Source: Halocynthiibacter sp049608145 (GTDB taxonomy: Bacteria > Pseudomonadota > Alphaproteobacteria > Rhodobacterales > Rhodobacteraceae). From it: a stretch of DNA of 22,281 nt. The DNA is taken from the NCBI RefSeq assembly GCF_049608145.1, contig NZ_JBMYXF010000049.1, positions 1 through 22,281 on the forward strand, written 5' to 3'. Every line of letters starts with the position of its first letter. Position 1 is the stretch's first letter. Positions 1 through 7,531 of the stretch are shown here, piece by piece. Position numbers and translations under genes: made by a program. Under the pieces are notes generated by a model. That model ran no database searches. It saw only the letters and a program-made list of their open reading frames with translations, and had not been told where the DNA came from.

Positions 1-40
1 GGTTTTCCGGTTTTCCGGTTTTCCGGTTTTCCGGTTTTCC
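1..40. repeat. Tandem 8-bp repeat, five copies of GGTTTTCC
   Basis: Five exact copies of GGTTTTCC run without interruption from the first base. The next eight bases (GGTGAAAA) break the pattern after GGT. The array begins at the window edge, so the true copy number may be higher. It lies about 100 bp upstream of the ArsR-type gene. A perfect short array of this kind is prone to replication slippage. No function is known to me. Confidence 0.9.
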
Positions 41-138
41 GGTGAAAATGGTCTTTACATACTGACTTACAAGCATTTTTTCCAATTCATCACTCTTTAA
101 CCTAAATCAATCATTTTTAGAACAAAAGGAGATCGTTT

Positions 139-453
139 ATGGAAAAAACAGAGAATGAAAACATCGCAACCTGTTTGCGTGCCCTTTCCCACCCGCGGCG
201 GATGCGCATCTTCCGCCTTCTCACAGAAACCGCGGGCAGTGAGTTGAACTTTCAACAGATTCAAAATCACACCCAAATGTGTCGCAGCTCCCTCATCCAT
301 CATCTGCGTGAAATGGAACGTGACTGGCTTCTGACACGAAAACGCAGAGGCCCACAAACTTACTACCGTTTGTCCGCAGAATCTCTTTTGCATTCAATGG
401 ATCTCATTTCCGAAATCCTAACCCAACGATATCACACCGCACACGCGGCCTAA
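139..453 (+). CDS. ArsR-family winged-helix transcriptional regulator
   Basis: A 104-residue protein, the usual length for ArsR-type repressors. Residues 8-30 (LRALSHPRRMRIFRLLTE) form the characteristic first helices. The recognition helix spans about residues 46-62 (CRSSLIHHLREME), and the wing follows as RKRRGPQTYYRL at 67-78. Two cysteines are present (C12, C48), but the ELCVCD metal-binding motif of classic ArsR/SmtB sensors is absent, so the signal cannot be deduced. The start is well supported by AAAGGAGA about 8 bases upstream of ATG. It is followed after 56 bp by the TerB-family gene on the same strand. It probably acts as a cytoplasmic DNA-binding repressor of unknown target. Confidence 0.82.
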   Translation: MEKTENENIATCLRALSHPRRMRIFRLLTETAGSELNFQQIQNHTQMCRSSLIHHLREMERDWLLTRKRRGPQTYYRLSAESLLHSMDLISEILTQRYHTAHAA

Positions 454-509
454 CGCCGACAAACGCCCCACCGATTGCAGTTCAGAATTTCCATGACTAT
501 ATCAATGTC

Positions 510-950
510 ATGTTTGCAGATCTCTTGCGCCGGATGACGGCCCCCGCCCCTGCCCCGCTTTCTGACCCTGACGCTCGGCTTGCCCTTGCGGCCCTCTTGG
601 TGCGTGTCGCACGCAGCGATGGTTATTATGCAGACAGCGAAGCACAGACAATCACACAGCTTCTGTCTGATCGCTACGCACTGGATATCACCGCCGCGCG
701 GGATTTACGCAAAAACGCCGAAACCCTCGAAAGCGAAGCCCCGGACACCGTACGTTTCACCCGTGCGATCAAAGATGCAGTGGCGCATGAAAAACGCCTG
801 TCTGTTCTCGAGGCTCTCTGGAGCGTCGCCCTTGCGGATGGGGAACGTGATGCCGGGGAAGACAGCCAGTTGCGCCTGATGTCAAATCTTCTTGGCCTCA
901 GCGATGTCGACTCTGCCCGTGCCCGACAAAAAGCAACACAATCCCTGTAA
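510..950 (+). CDS. TerB-family (tellurite-resistance-like) protein
   Basis: A 146-residue all-helical protein with the TerB signature. An N-terminal helix reads ARLALAALLVRVARSDGYYADSEAQTI (residues 23-49), and a second half-repeat near 103-126 reads LEALWSVALADGERDAGEDSQLR. In each half an acidic residue cluster (SDGYYADSE, ADGERDAGED) occupies the metal-binding position described for TerB-like domains. There is no signal peptide or membrane segment, so it is presumably cytoplasmic. Such solo TerB proteins are common in Rhodobacteraceae and are not evidence of tellurite resistance by themselves. No clear ribosome-binding site precedes ATG 510, so the exact start is uncertain. Confidence 0.8.
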   Translation: MFADLLRRMTAPAPAPLSDPDARLALAALLVRVARSDGYYADSEAQTITQLLSDRYALDITAARDLRKNAETLESEAPDTVRFTRAIKDAVAHEKRLSVLEALWSVALADGERDAGEDSQLRLMSNLLGLSDVDSARARQKATQSL

Positions 951-1088
951 ATCCTGCATTTTGGTCAATTTATTCCTCTCTTTGCGCAAAACTCATGCAT
1001 GACTGACGGATTCGGCGTTGCATTCAGTCAAATTTTGGGGACTACTTCCCTGCAATCAAAAAGACTGCTGCCAACAGAGAACCATAAC
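951..1088. promoter_or_regulatory. Leader region of the amino-acid ABC operon with a 7-bp inverted repeat
   Basis: This is the gap between the TerB gene and the ABC ATPase. It contains TGACTGA (1000-1006) and its inverse TCAGTCA (1024-1030) separated by 17 bp, next to a CATGCATG palindrome (994-1001). The operon promoter must lie here or just upstream. The inverted repeat could be an operator, but no known motif was recognised and no convincing -35/-10 pair could be fixed. Confidence 0.3.
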
Positions 1089-1901
1089 GTGAATCAGACC
1101 CATACCACTGAGGGCGCGCAGGCACCCGCCGCCGCTGAACCCGTCATTGAAATCCGCGACCTGCATAAAGCCTATGGTCAGCTGGAGGTCATTAAAGGTG
1201 TCGATATTCACGCAAACCGGGGGGATGTTGTTTCCCTGATCGGGTCTTCCGGTTCCGGAAAATCCACCATTCTACGGTGCTGCAACCTGCTTGAAGACAG
1301 CCAACAGGGCGAAATTCTGTTCTGCGGCGATCCTGTTCAATGGAAAGGCGAAGGCCACGCCCGTCGCCCAGCCAACAAAGACCAGGTTCGCGAAATGCGC
1401 ACCAATCTATCCATGGTATTCCAGCAGTTTAACCTCTGGTCCCATATGACAATCTTGCAAAACGTCATGGAAGCCCCGTTAACGGTTCTGGGCCGTGACA
1501 AGGACGAAGTCGAAGCATCCGCCCGCAAATATCTTGAAAAAGTGGGCATCGGCGACAAATGTGATGCCTGGCCCGCACAGCTTTCCGGTGGCCAACAGCA
1601 ACGCGCCGCAATCGCACGTGCCCTTTGCATGGAACCCAAAGCCCTTTTGTTTGACGAACCCACTTCTGCACTTGATCCAGAACTGGAACAAGAAGTTGTC
1701 AAAGTCATCAAAGCCCTGGCCGAAGAAGGCCGCACCATGTTGATCGTGACACATGACATGAAAATGGCCCATGATGTGTCCGACCACGTGGTCTTCCTGC
1801 ATCAGGGCCGCATTGAAGAACAAGGCGCACCTGCTGAACTCTTCAAAAATCCAAAAACCGAACGTCTGCAACAGTTCCTAAGCGCAACGACTGCAGACTA
1901 A
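1089..1901 (+). CDS. Polar amino-acid ABC transporter, ATP-binding subunit
   Basis: ATPase of a HisP/OccP/ArgT-type importer that powers uptake of polar, probably basic, amino acids. From the GTG start at 1089 it is 270 residues, close to the family length (about 255-265). Walker A is GSSGSGKST (52-60), the Q-loop FQQ is at 111-113, the signature LSGGQ at 165-169 and Walker B ALLFDE at 185-190, followed by a D-loop and an H-loop histidine in VTHDM. An in-frame ATG at 999 would add 30 residues with no family character and no ribosome-binding site, so GTG 1089 is preferred. It is the first gene of a four-gene operon, 30 bp before the binding protein. Confidence 0.92.
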   Translation: MNQTHTTEGAQAPAAAEPVIEIRDLHKAYGQLEVIKGVDIHANRGDVVSLIGSSGSGKSTILRCCNLLEDSQQGEILFCGDPVQWKGEGHARRPANKDQVREMRTNLSMVFQQFNLWSHMTILQNVMEAPLTVLGRDKDEVEASARKYLEKVGIGDKCDAWPAQLSGGQQQRAAIARALCMEPKALLFDEPTSALDPELEQEVVKVIKALAEEGRTMLIVTHDMKMAHDVSDHVVFLHQGRIEEQGAPAELFKNPKTERLQQFLSATTAD

Positions 1902-1931
1902 CAATAACGCGCTTAAACTCGGGAGAGAGAA

Positions 1932-2654
1932 ATGAAAAAACTGATCCTGTCCGCTGCGACACTGGCCCTGATGGCTGGTATGGGTGTTGCCGACACTGTT
2001 CGTCTGGGCACTGAGGGCGCATACCCTCCATATAACTTCATCGACGACAACGGCGAAATCGCAGGTTTTGAACGTGAAGTCGGCGACGAGCTGTGCAAAC
2101 GCGCCGAACTGGATTGTGAGTGGGTCACAAATGAATGGGATTCCATCATTCCAAACCTCGTGTCCGGCAACTACGATGCAATCATCGCAGGCATGTCCAT
2201 CACTGCGGAACGTGACGAAGTGATTGATTTCACTCAGAACTACACACCTCCTTCAGCATCCGCTTACATGGGCGCATCTGACGACATCGATCTGTCCACA
2301 GCTGTCATCGCAGCACAGGCAGCGACGATTCAGGCGGCGCATGTTGCTGAATCCGGTGCAACATTGGTTGAATTCGCAACCCCTGACGAAACCGTTGCTG
2401 CGGTGAAAAACGGCGAAGTTGACGCTGTATTCGCGGACGAAGACTATGTGAAACCAATCGCGGCTGAATCCGGTGGTGAACTGACACTTGTTGGCGATCT
2501 CGTGCCACTGGGCGGCGGCATCGGCATGGGCCTGCGTGAATCAGACGGCGAACTGCGCGCAAAGTTCGATGCTGCGATCCAGACCATGAAAGACGACGGC
2601 ACCCTGAACGCACTGATCACTCAGTACTTCGGTGACGAAGCGCAAACATTCTGA
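1932..2654 (+). CDS. Periplasmic amino-acid-binding protein (SBP family 3)
   Basis: The periplasmic receptor of the importer, 240 residues. A signal peptide covers residues 1-20 (MKKLILSAATLALMAGMGVA, then DT). The mature part starts VRLGTEGAYPPYNF, the classic family-3 opening. C55 and C62 in DELCKRAELDCEW match the disulfide pair of the HisJ/LAO-type binding proteins. R94 in SITAERDEVIDFT is the expected carboxylate-binding arginine. These features favour basic amino acids (lysine, arginine, ornithine, histidine), although specificity is inferred. The ribosome-binding site is GGGAGAGAG just before ATG. A strong terminator directly follows, so this gene is probably expressed at a higher level than the permeases. 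Confidence 0.92.
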   Translation: MKKLILSAATLALMAGMGVADTVRLGTEGAYPPYNFIDDNGEIAGFEREVGDELCKRAELDCEWVTNEWDSIIPNLVSGNYDAIIAGMSITAERDEVIDFTQNYTPPSASAYMGASDDIDLSTAVIAAQAATIQAAHVAESGATLVEFATPDETVAAVKNGEVDAVFADEDYVKPIAAESGGELTLVGDLVPLGGGIGMGLRESDGELRAKFDAAIQTMKDDGTLNALITQYFGDEAQTF

Positions 2655-2671
2655 TTTGCACCTAACGATTG

Positions 2672-2700
2672 GGGAAGGCCACATGGGCCTTCCCTTTTTT
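2672..2700 (+). terminator. Intra-operon rho-independent terminator / attenuator
   Basis: A perfect 9-bp stem, GGGAAGGCC (2672-2680) with GGCCTTCCC (2686-2694), has a 5-base loop and is followed at once by six T. It lies 17 bp after the binding-protein stop and about 60 bp before the first permease. It is expected to terminate most transcripts, giving excess binding protein over membrane subunits. Confidence 0.85.
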
Positions 2701-2759
2701 GAACGTCCCCGTTTCGCAAACGCCCAGACCGTTCTTTAGCTCCGACCCATGGCACCCTG

Positions 2760-3641
2760 ATGTTTTCTTACTGCTCTGACCCCTCTGCGATCGAAGGCTG
2801 GGCCTGGATCAGTTGTTATATGACAACGACCAAGCACCTGACCGCCTTCTCGTCGATCTTCACCGTCCTGCTTTTGCTGGCAATCACGGCCCCGGTCGCG
2901 TTGCTGTTCGGCTTTGCCGGTGCCACGGCTGCACGATCCCATGTTGCGCCCCTGCGCTGGCTGGGGAAATCCTATTCAGCCATCGTGCGCGGCGTACCAG
3001 ATATCGCATTCTTCCTGTTTTTCGTCATTGCACTGGATCAGGGCATCGAATGGCTGCGCCACCAGGTGAAATGCCCCGACTGGCCCGATGCCATTCGTCA
3101 GGGCAATGATTTTGTCGTCTGTAGTGCCGCGAAAATGCCCCTGTCAGAAGCCTCTGCCTTTGTGCATCAAAGCTATGGGTTCTCTCTTGCTGTTCTGACA
3201 TTTGCCATTGTTTTCGGCGCCTTCGCAGCCAACGTCCTTTTTGGGGCAATGGGGGCCGTACCCCGTGCCCAGATGGAAACCGGCGAAGCCTATGGCATGT
3301 CTCATCGCCAAACCTTCTGGCGCATTCTTGTGCCACAGATGTGGGTTTACGCCCTGCCAGGCCTGTCAAACCTCTGGATGATCCTGATCAAAGCCACCCC
3401 CTTGCTGTTCTTGTTGGGGGTGCGCGATGTGGTCTACTGGGCCAAAGAACTTGGCGGTCTGAAGACCAACGCCTTCGCCTATCCGCATCCCGACTGGCGC
3501 CTGTGGTACTTCCTGGGCCTCCTGGTGTTCTACCTCGCCCTGACAAAAATCAGTGAAATCATCCTTGATCGCGTGATGGCACGCCTGACCCATGGCCAGG
3601 CCACCGCCGGGGGCGAAGCCGCAAGAAAGGCCGCATCATGA
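2760..3641 (+). CDS. Polar amino-acid ABC transporter permease (HisQ-like)
   Basis: Inner-membrane permease of 293 residues, somewhat longer than the usual 230-240 of HisQ proteins because of an insert around residues 100-140 (EWLRHQVKCPDWPD and following). The first membrane span is about 30-50. The cytoplasmic EAA loop that docks the ATPase is seen as ETGEAYGMSHRQTFWRILVP. The C-terminus is charged. The start at ATG 2760 has only weak ribosome-binding complementarity, so it is moderately certain. The last four bases overlap the next permease (ATGA), indicating translational coupling. Confidence 0.88.
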   Translation: MFSYCSDPSAIEGWAWISCYMTTTKHLTAFSSIFTVLLLLAITAPVALLFGFAGATAARSHVAPLRWLGKSYSAIVRGVPDIAFFLFFVIALDQGIEWLRHQVKCPDWPDAIRQGNDFVVCSAAKMPLSEASAFVHQSYGFSLAVLTFAIVFGAFAANVLFGAMGAVPRAQMETGEAYGMSHRQTFWRILVPQMWVYALPGLSNLWMILIKATPLLFLLGVRDVVYWAKELGGLKTNAFAYPHPDWRLWYFLGLLVFYLALTKISEIILDRVMARLTHGQATAGGEAARKAAS

Positions 3642-4477
3642 GCTGCTGGGAAACTGTTCAAAGCTATGCTTTCCGTTCGCTGGGCTATGGCGAACGCCTG
3701 TTGCCACGGTCCGATTTCACCCTATGCGATCAGTTCACCCTGATCGGATCTGGCATGATTTGGAATATCTACTTCGGCATTCTCGCCCTGTTTTTCGGGT
3801 TCTTCCTGTCCACAGCGGTTGCGCTGGGAAAATTCAGCAGCAACCCTTGGTTTCGCAAACCCGCCGAAATCTTCGTCTTTATCTTCCGTGGGTCCCCTCT
3901 GTTTATCCAATTCTTTCTGGCCTACGAAACCTTCGTGCTTTTGCCGAAAATTGGCATGGACCTAAACCTTGGCTTCACCGAAATCACCGTCGAAACCCGC
4001 TGGCTGACCAAAGCTTGGATGGGCGCGCTGATTGTGCTGTTTTTGAACACATCCGCCTATGCGGGCGAAATCTTCTATGGCGCCCTGAAATCCATCCCAA
4101 AAGGCGATATCGAAGCCGCCGACGCCTATGGCCTGTCCGGCTGGACCCGCTTTCGCCGCATCATTTTCCCAACCATGCTGCGCCTTGGCTGGCCAGGCTA
4201 CACCAACGAAGCCATCTTCATGTTTCACGCCACCACGCTTGTGTTTTTCTCAAGCTTCCCAGCTTGGCGTCAACAGGGCGATGCGCTGTATTACGCCAGC
4301 TATTTCGCGGACAAAACGTTCAACCCCTTTGTCCCCTACCCGATCTTGGCGTTTTACTTCATCCTGCTGACCCTCTGCGTCATTGGAATTTACGGCGCGA
4401 TCAACAAAAGATTGAACCGGCACCTGCCGTCAAACAGCCGTCAGAAAATCAAATACCGCCCAAAACTGATCCGCTAA
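3638..4477 (+). CDS. Polar amino-acid ABC transporter permease (HisM-like)
   Basis: Second inner-membrane permease, 279 residues. It has hydrophobic spans near residues 40-62 (IWNIYFGILALFFGFFLSTAV), 75-100 and 125-145, and a C-terminal span near 235-255 (PILAFYFILLTLCVIGIYG). The EAA loop is EAADAYGLSGWTRFRRIIFP. It pairs with the preceding HisQ-like protein as the transmembrane heterodimer. Its ATG overlaps the preceding stop as ATGA. A strong terminator follows, ending the ABC operon. A long reading frame covering the same DNA in another frame (3592-4518) is rejected because this frame carries the family motifs. Confidence 0.9.
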   Translation: MSCWETVQSYAFRSLGYGERLLPRSDFTLCDQFTLIGSGMIWNIYFGILALFFGFFLSTAVALGKFSSNPWFRKPAEIFVFIFRGSPLFIQFFLAYETFVLLPKIGMDLNLGFTEITVETRWLTKAWMGALIVLFLNTSAYAGEIFYGALKSIPKGDIEAADAYGLSGWTRFRRIIFPTMLRLGWPGYTNEAIFMFHATTLVFFSSFPAWRQQGDALYYASYFADKTFNPFVPYPILAFYFILLTLCVIGIYGAINKRLNRHLPSNSRQKIKYRPKLIR

Positions 4478-4500
4478 GCAGAAAACGGCCCAAAAGACAC

Positions 4501-4536
4501 AAAGCCGCAGGGGAATGAACCCTTCTGCGGCTTTTT
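4501..4536 (+). terminator. Rho-independent terminator of the ABC operon
   Basis: AAAGCCGCAG (4501-4510) pairs with CTGCGGCTTT (4525-4534), with a further GGG/CCC pairing inside, and is followed by a run of T. It sits 24 bp after the HisM-like stop codon. Confidence 0.85.
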
Positions 4537-4612
4537 CTATGGATTTTTGCCTTCACCACACTTACTGTTTTTCTTAAGTTAGAATTCAGAAATTCCAAAA
4601 AGGGTGACGATC

Positions 4613-5815
4613 ATGAAAGACACAACCGTTCAGGCCCCAAACGTTTACAACGCCGAACCCATCCCCGAAGCCGCCCGCGCTGAAATCGACCGTCTTCTGA
4701 AATCCGGCGATCTGTTCCGCTATACAGCGCTTGAAAATTCACCGGTTGCCCTGCTTGAACAGGAATTCGCTGACTTCATGGGCACAAAATATGCCCTGGC
4801 CGTGTCCTCCTGCTCCGCCGCTTTATTCCTCTCTCTCAAGGCCTTGCAACTGCCCCGCGATGCCCGGGTGCTGATCCCGGCTTTCACATTCGCCGCTGTG
4901 CCCTCCGCGGTTGTGCACGCTGAATGCAAACCTATCCTTGTCGAAGTTGGCGCGAACTACCGCGTGAACATCGACGATTTCAAAGCCAAACTGACCCCGG
5001 ATACCAAAGCCGTCATCATCAGCCATATGCGCGGGCATACCTCTGATATGGATGCGATTATGGAACTCTGCGATGCTGCAGATATCCCGGTCATTGAAGA
5101 TGCGGCGCATTCCCTTGGCACACTTTGGAATGGCACCAAAATCGGCACCATCGGCAAGATCGGCTGTTTCTCTTTCCAGTCCTACAAGCTGATCAACGCG
5201 GGCGAAGGTGGCATTCTTGTCACCGACGACGCCGATCTTGTGGCCCAGGCTGTCATCATGTCCGGCGCCTATGAACATAACTGGAAAAAACACCCGGTTC
5301 TGCATGATGCGTTTGAAAAATGGCAGAACAAATTGCCGCTGTATAACCTGCGCATGCAGAACCTGTCTGCCGCTGTCATCCGTCCGCAAATCAACGAAGT
5401 GCCACGCCGCGTAAAAGATGGGCGTGAGAACCACGATTATGTGGCAGATGGTCTGAACCAATCCGCATGGCTTGATGTGCCCCCACCGCTTGCACCAGAA
5501 CTGCGCGCGCCGGATTCCATTCAGTTTAACCTGGTCGATTTCACCGCTGAGGAAACGCAGGCCTATGTCGAAGCGGCATCATCTGAAGGCATCGCTGTGC
5601 AAGTCTTTGGCACCACAAAAAACAACGCCCGTGCGTTCTGGAACTGGCAATTTATCGATGATCAGGGCGAACTGCCCATGACCCGCGATATGTTGATGAG
5701 CGCCTGTGACGTGCGCCTGCCAGCCCGCCTAAAGCGGGAAGAACTGGACTATATCACATCCGCTTTGGTGCGCGCGGCAGAGGCTGTAAAATCCAACGCC
5801 CAGAAAGTCGCCTGA
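4613..5815 (+). CDS. DegT/DnrJ/EryC1/StrS-family PLP-dependent aminotransferase
   Basis: A 400-residue fold-type I PLP enzyme. The N-terminal region (LFRYTALENSPVALLEQEFADFMG) binds the substrate-side loop. SSCSAALFLSLKAL is the phosphate-binding region. D163 in VIEDAAHS should contact the PLP ring nitrogen, and K192 in SYKLINAGEGG should form the internal aldimine. The family makes amino sugars or acts on other oxo substrates; no sugar-biosynthesis genes lie nearby, so the substrate is unknown. ATG 4613 is chosen over an in-frame GTG at 4604 because AAAAAGGGTG is correctly spaced only for the ATG. It stands alone, followed by a convergent gap containing an unusual hairpin and a PhaR-type box. 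Confidence 0.88.
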   Translation: MKDTTVQAPNVYNAEPIPEAARAEIDRLLKSGDLFRYTALENSPVALLEQEFADFMGTKYALAVSSCSAALFLSLKALQLPRDARVLIPAFTFAAVPSAVVHAECKPILVEVGANYRVNIDDFKAKLTPDTKAVIISHMRGHTSDMDAIMELCDAADIPVIEDAAHSLGTLWNGTKIGTIGKIGCFSFQSYKLINAGEGGILVTDDADLVAQAVIMSGAYEHNWKKHPVLHDAFEKWQNKLPLYNLRMQNLSAAVIRPQINEVPRRVKDGRENHDYVADGLNQSAWLDVPPPLAPELRAPDSIQFNLVDFTAEETQAYVEAASSEGIAVQVFGTTKNNARAFWNWQFIDDQGELPMTRDMLMSACDVRLPARLKREELDYITSALVRAAEAVKSNAQKVA

Positions 5816-5816
5816 C

Positions 5817-5849
5817 GCAATGCTGCACTGCGGCGTAGCGCAGCATTGC
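5817..5849. repeat. 33-bp inverted repeat (hairpin) downstream of the aminotransferase
   Basis: GCAATGCTGC (5817-5826) is perfectly inverted as GCAGCATTGC (5840-5849). Inside, CTGC/GTAG can add four more pairs (one G-T wobble) around a GGC loop. It begins one base after the aminotransferase stop codon. No T-run follows on the plus strand, so it is not a textbook terminator, although a terminator or mRNA-stabilising role is possible. Its left arm also contains CTGCACTGCGG, a one-mismatch PhaR-type box. Confidence 0.75.
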
Positions 5850-5859
5850 TGCGCCGCAG
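5849..5859. promoter_or_regulatory. Isolated CTGC-N3-GCAG palindrome (PhaR-type box)
   Basis: CTGCGCCGCAG matches the same 11-bp pattern that precedes phaR, phaP, phaC and phaZ. Here it lies in the convergent gap between the aminotransferase and the LysR gene, with no obvious promoter next to it. The match is seen directly; binding by PhaR is inference and less certain here than at the other sites. Confidence 0.45.
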
Positions 5860-5898
5860 AGATCCTTAATACACTGTTAGGGGTACAGAACGCCTGAT

Positions 5899-5942
5899 AT
5901 GCATAACATATGCATAACATGTGCATGCTCTGTGCATCGGAT
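5899..5942. repeat. Four imperfect 11-bp direct repeats with a TGCAT core
   Basis: TGCAT occurs at 5900, 5911, 5922 and 5933, exactly 11 bp apart. The first two units are identical (ATGCATAACAT). The third (GTGCATGCTCT) and fourth (GTGCATCGGAT) diverge. The array ends 7 bp before the LysR stop codon (minus strand). Helically phased repeats can bind a protein on one DNA face, but no binder is known here. Confidence 0.8.
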
Positions 5943-5949
5943 AATCACC

Positions 5950-6924
5950 CTACAAAAGCCGCAGGGAATCCCCAAGCCAAGGCATATGCAGACGCGCCTG
6001 TTCAATGGTCAATTGCTGCAGCAATCCACGTAATCTTTCCGCCACCTGCCCCGGCATATCGCCAAGGACATCCTGTCTTGCATGCAGCGAAATCGTGCGC
6101 GAAAGCGGCGCAAAGGGCAGCGGAAACAGATCCACCCCATCATGAAATCGTTGTGCCCGTAAGAACCCCAGCGGTGTCAAAATCGTCCACCCCGCCCCTT
6201 GTGCAACCATCGCCATAATTGCATGGTAACTGTCCAGCTCAAACCGATGCGAAAGTCGCAGGTTCTGACGTGCAAGATGCGCCGAAATTTGGCGGCCCAT
6301 CACGTGGCGCGGCGTATATTGAATAAGGGGAAGATCCCCCAAAGCATCAATAAAATCAGAACCTTCCAACCCTTTTGCCACTTTCGATTTTGGCACTGCT
6401 GCAATGAATGGTTCTTCCATCAACGGATGCACTTCCATCCAGCTGGCCGCCGCCCCCATGTCCGCAGCAACGATCACATCTAATGCTCTGGAATCCAGCA
6501 GATCGAACAGCTTGTGGCTTGCGCCGGTTTCCAAGAGAAACTGACAATGTGACAGATCAGATGCCATATCCGACAAAAGCCCAGGCGTCACATCGGCGTC
6601 AAAATCTTCAATCATTCCAAGGCGAAAGCTTGTCATGGCGGAATAATCGGATGTCGCAAGCTCGGCTCTTGCCTGCTCTGCTTCATTCTGGATCACCTGC
6701 GCTCGGCGACGAAACATCGTGCCGGCCGGCGTTAGGCTGACAGGCCGCGTTGACCGGTTCAAAAGCGTCGCCCCAACCGCAGCTTCAAGCCCGGTCAATT
6801 GCTGCGAAACGGCCGATGCGCTGGCCCCAACCCTGCGTGCAGCCGCAGAGATAGACCCCTCATCCGCAGTTGCGATGAAAATCTCTAGGCCCCAAAGGGT
6901 TATCTTGCCAGGACTGTCGGGCAT
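5950..6924 (-). CDS. LysR-family transcriptional regulator
   Basis: A 324-residue LysR-type regulator. The N-terminal winged helix reads LEIFIATADEGSISAAARRVGASASAVSQQLTGLE (about residues 13-47), followed by the typical RSTRPVSLTPAG segment. The rest is a periplasmic-binding-protein-like effector domain (about 95-300). Its start is only 18 bp downstream of the phaR stop on the same strand, with AAGG just before ATG, so it may be co-transcribed with phaR. That hints at a link to carbon storage or central carbon metabolism, but targets and effector cannot be read from the sequence. Confidence 0.88.
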   Translation of the reverse strand: MPDSPGKITLWGLEIFIATADEGSISAAARRVGASASAVSQQLTGLEAAVGATLLNRSTRPVSLTPAGTMFRRRAQVIQNEAEQARAELATSDYSAMTSFRLGMIEDFDADVTPGLLSDMASDLSHCQFLLETGASHKLFDLLDSRALDVIVAADMGAAASWMEVHPLMEEPFIAAVPKSKVAKGLEGSDFIDALGDLPLIQYTPRHVMGRQISAHLARQNLRLSHRFELDSYHAIMAMVAQGAGWTILTPLGFLRAQRFHDGVDLFPLPFAPLSRTISLHARQDVLGDMPGQVAERLRGLLQQLTIEQARLHMPWLGDSLRLL

Positions 6925-6942
6925 CCGTTGCCTTTCAACGGG

Positions 6943-7488
6943 TTACTTACCCAGTTTGCTCATCATCGCCTGAAGTTCAGCCAGCTGTTCTTTGATCTCT
7001 GACAGCTCGCCTTCTTCCTTTGTTTCTTCTGATGCGGCAGGCTTTGCTTCGGCCGCATTGCCTGTCATCGCCTGCATAAATGCTTCCTGCTGGGCCTTCA
7101 TCATCTCAAAGCCAGGCATATTGGCCAGTGGGTTCATAGACCCCAAATTTTCCATAACCTGAGACTGCCCATCACGCAGCATTTCAAAACTGGATGCCAG
7201 AAATTCGGGAACAATGCTTTGCGCCTGGTCCGTGTAGCTGCGGACAAGATCTGTCAAGACATTGATCGGAAGTACATTTTCACCACGGCTTTCACGTTCT
7301 GCGATGATCTGCAGAAGATACTGCCGCGTCAGGTCATCACCGCTTTTCAGGTCGATAATCTGCACATCACGTCCAGCCTGAATAAAGCCCGAAATATCTT
7401 CAAGCGTCACATAATCGCTGGTTTCGGTGTTATACAGACGCCGGCTGGCGTAGCGCTTAATCAACAATGGCTTGGCAGTCTGACCCAC
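6943..7488 (-). CDS. phaR: PHB-responsive transcriptional repressor PhaR
   Basis: A 181-residue protein with the PHB_acc_N DNA-binding domain (residues 8-68; LIKRYASRRLYNTETSDYVTLEDI is the hallmark), the following PHB-accumulation domain (about 70-110, PINVLTDLVRSYTDQAQ), and a C-terminal methionine- and glutamate-rich amphipathic or coiled-coil tail. In relatives, PhaR binds phasin and its own promoters and is released when it adsorbs to nascent PHB granules. Here a perfect CTGC-N3-GCAG box lies 44 bp before its start codon, consistent with autorepression. It is downstream of phaP on the same strand but separated by a terminator, so it has its own promoter. Confidence 0.95.
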   Translation of the reverse strand: MGQTAKPLLIKRYASRRLYNTETSDYVTLEDISGFIQAGRDVQIIDLKSGDDLTRQYLLQIIAERESRGENVLPINVLTDLVRSYTDQAQSIVPEFLASSFEMLRDGQSQVMENLGSMNPLANMPGFEMMKAQQEAFMQAMTGNAAEAKPAASEETKEEGELSEIKEQLAELQAMMSKLGK

Positions 7489-7512
7489 GTTTTTCCCCTT
7501 TTACGTTCCACC

Positions 7513-7529
7513 GGCCCTTATGACGGGCC
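7513..7529 (-). other. Small hairpin in the phaR 5' leader
   Basis: GGCCC (7513-7517) and GGGCC (7525-7529) are inverted around a 7-base spacer. The element lies between the PhaR box and the phaR start, so it would be part of the phaR leader mRNA. A role is not known. Confidence 0.4.
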
Positions 7530-7531
7530 TT

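Noticed and set aside
510..950. Reading the TerB-family gene as part of a tellurite-resistance operon
   Set aside because: No other ter genes are present; solo TerB proteins are common without that role.
3592..4518. A 308-codon open frame overlapping the HisM-like permease
   Set aside because: The other frame (3638-4477) contains the membrane spans and EAA loop and is coupled to the previous gene; this frame is Arg/His/Pro-rich with no hydrophobic segments.
4823..5461. A 212-codon open frame antisense to the aminotransferase
   Set aside because: Shadow of the DegT-family coding frame; no ribosome-binding site or recognisable domain.
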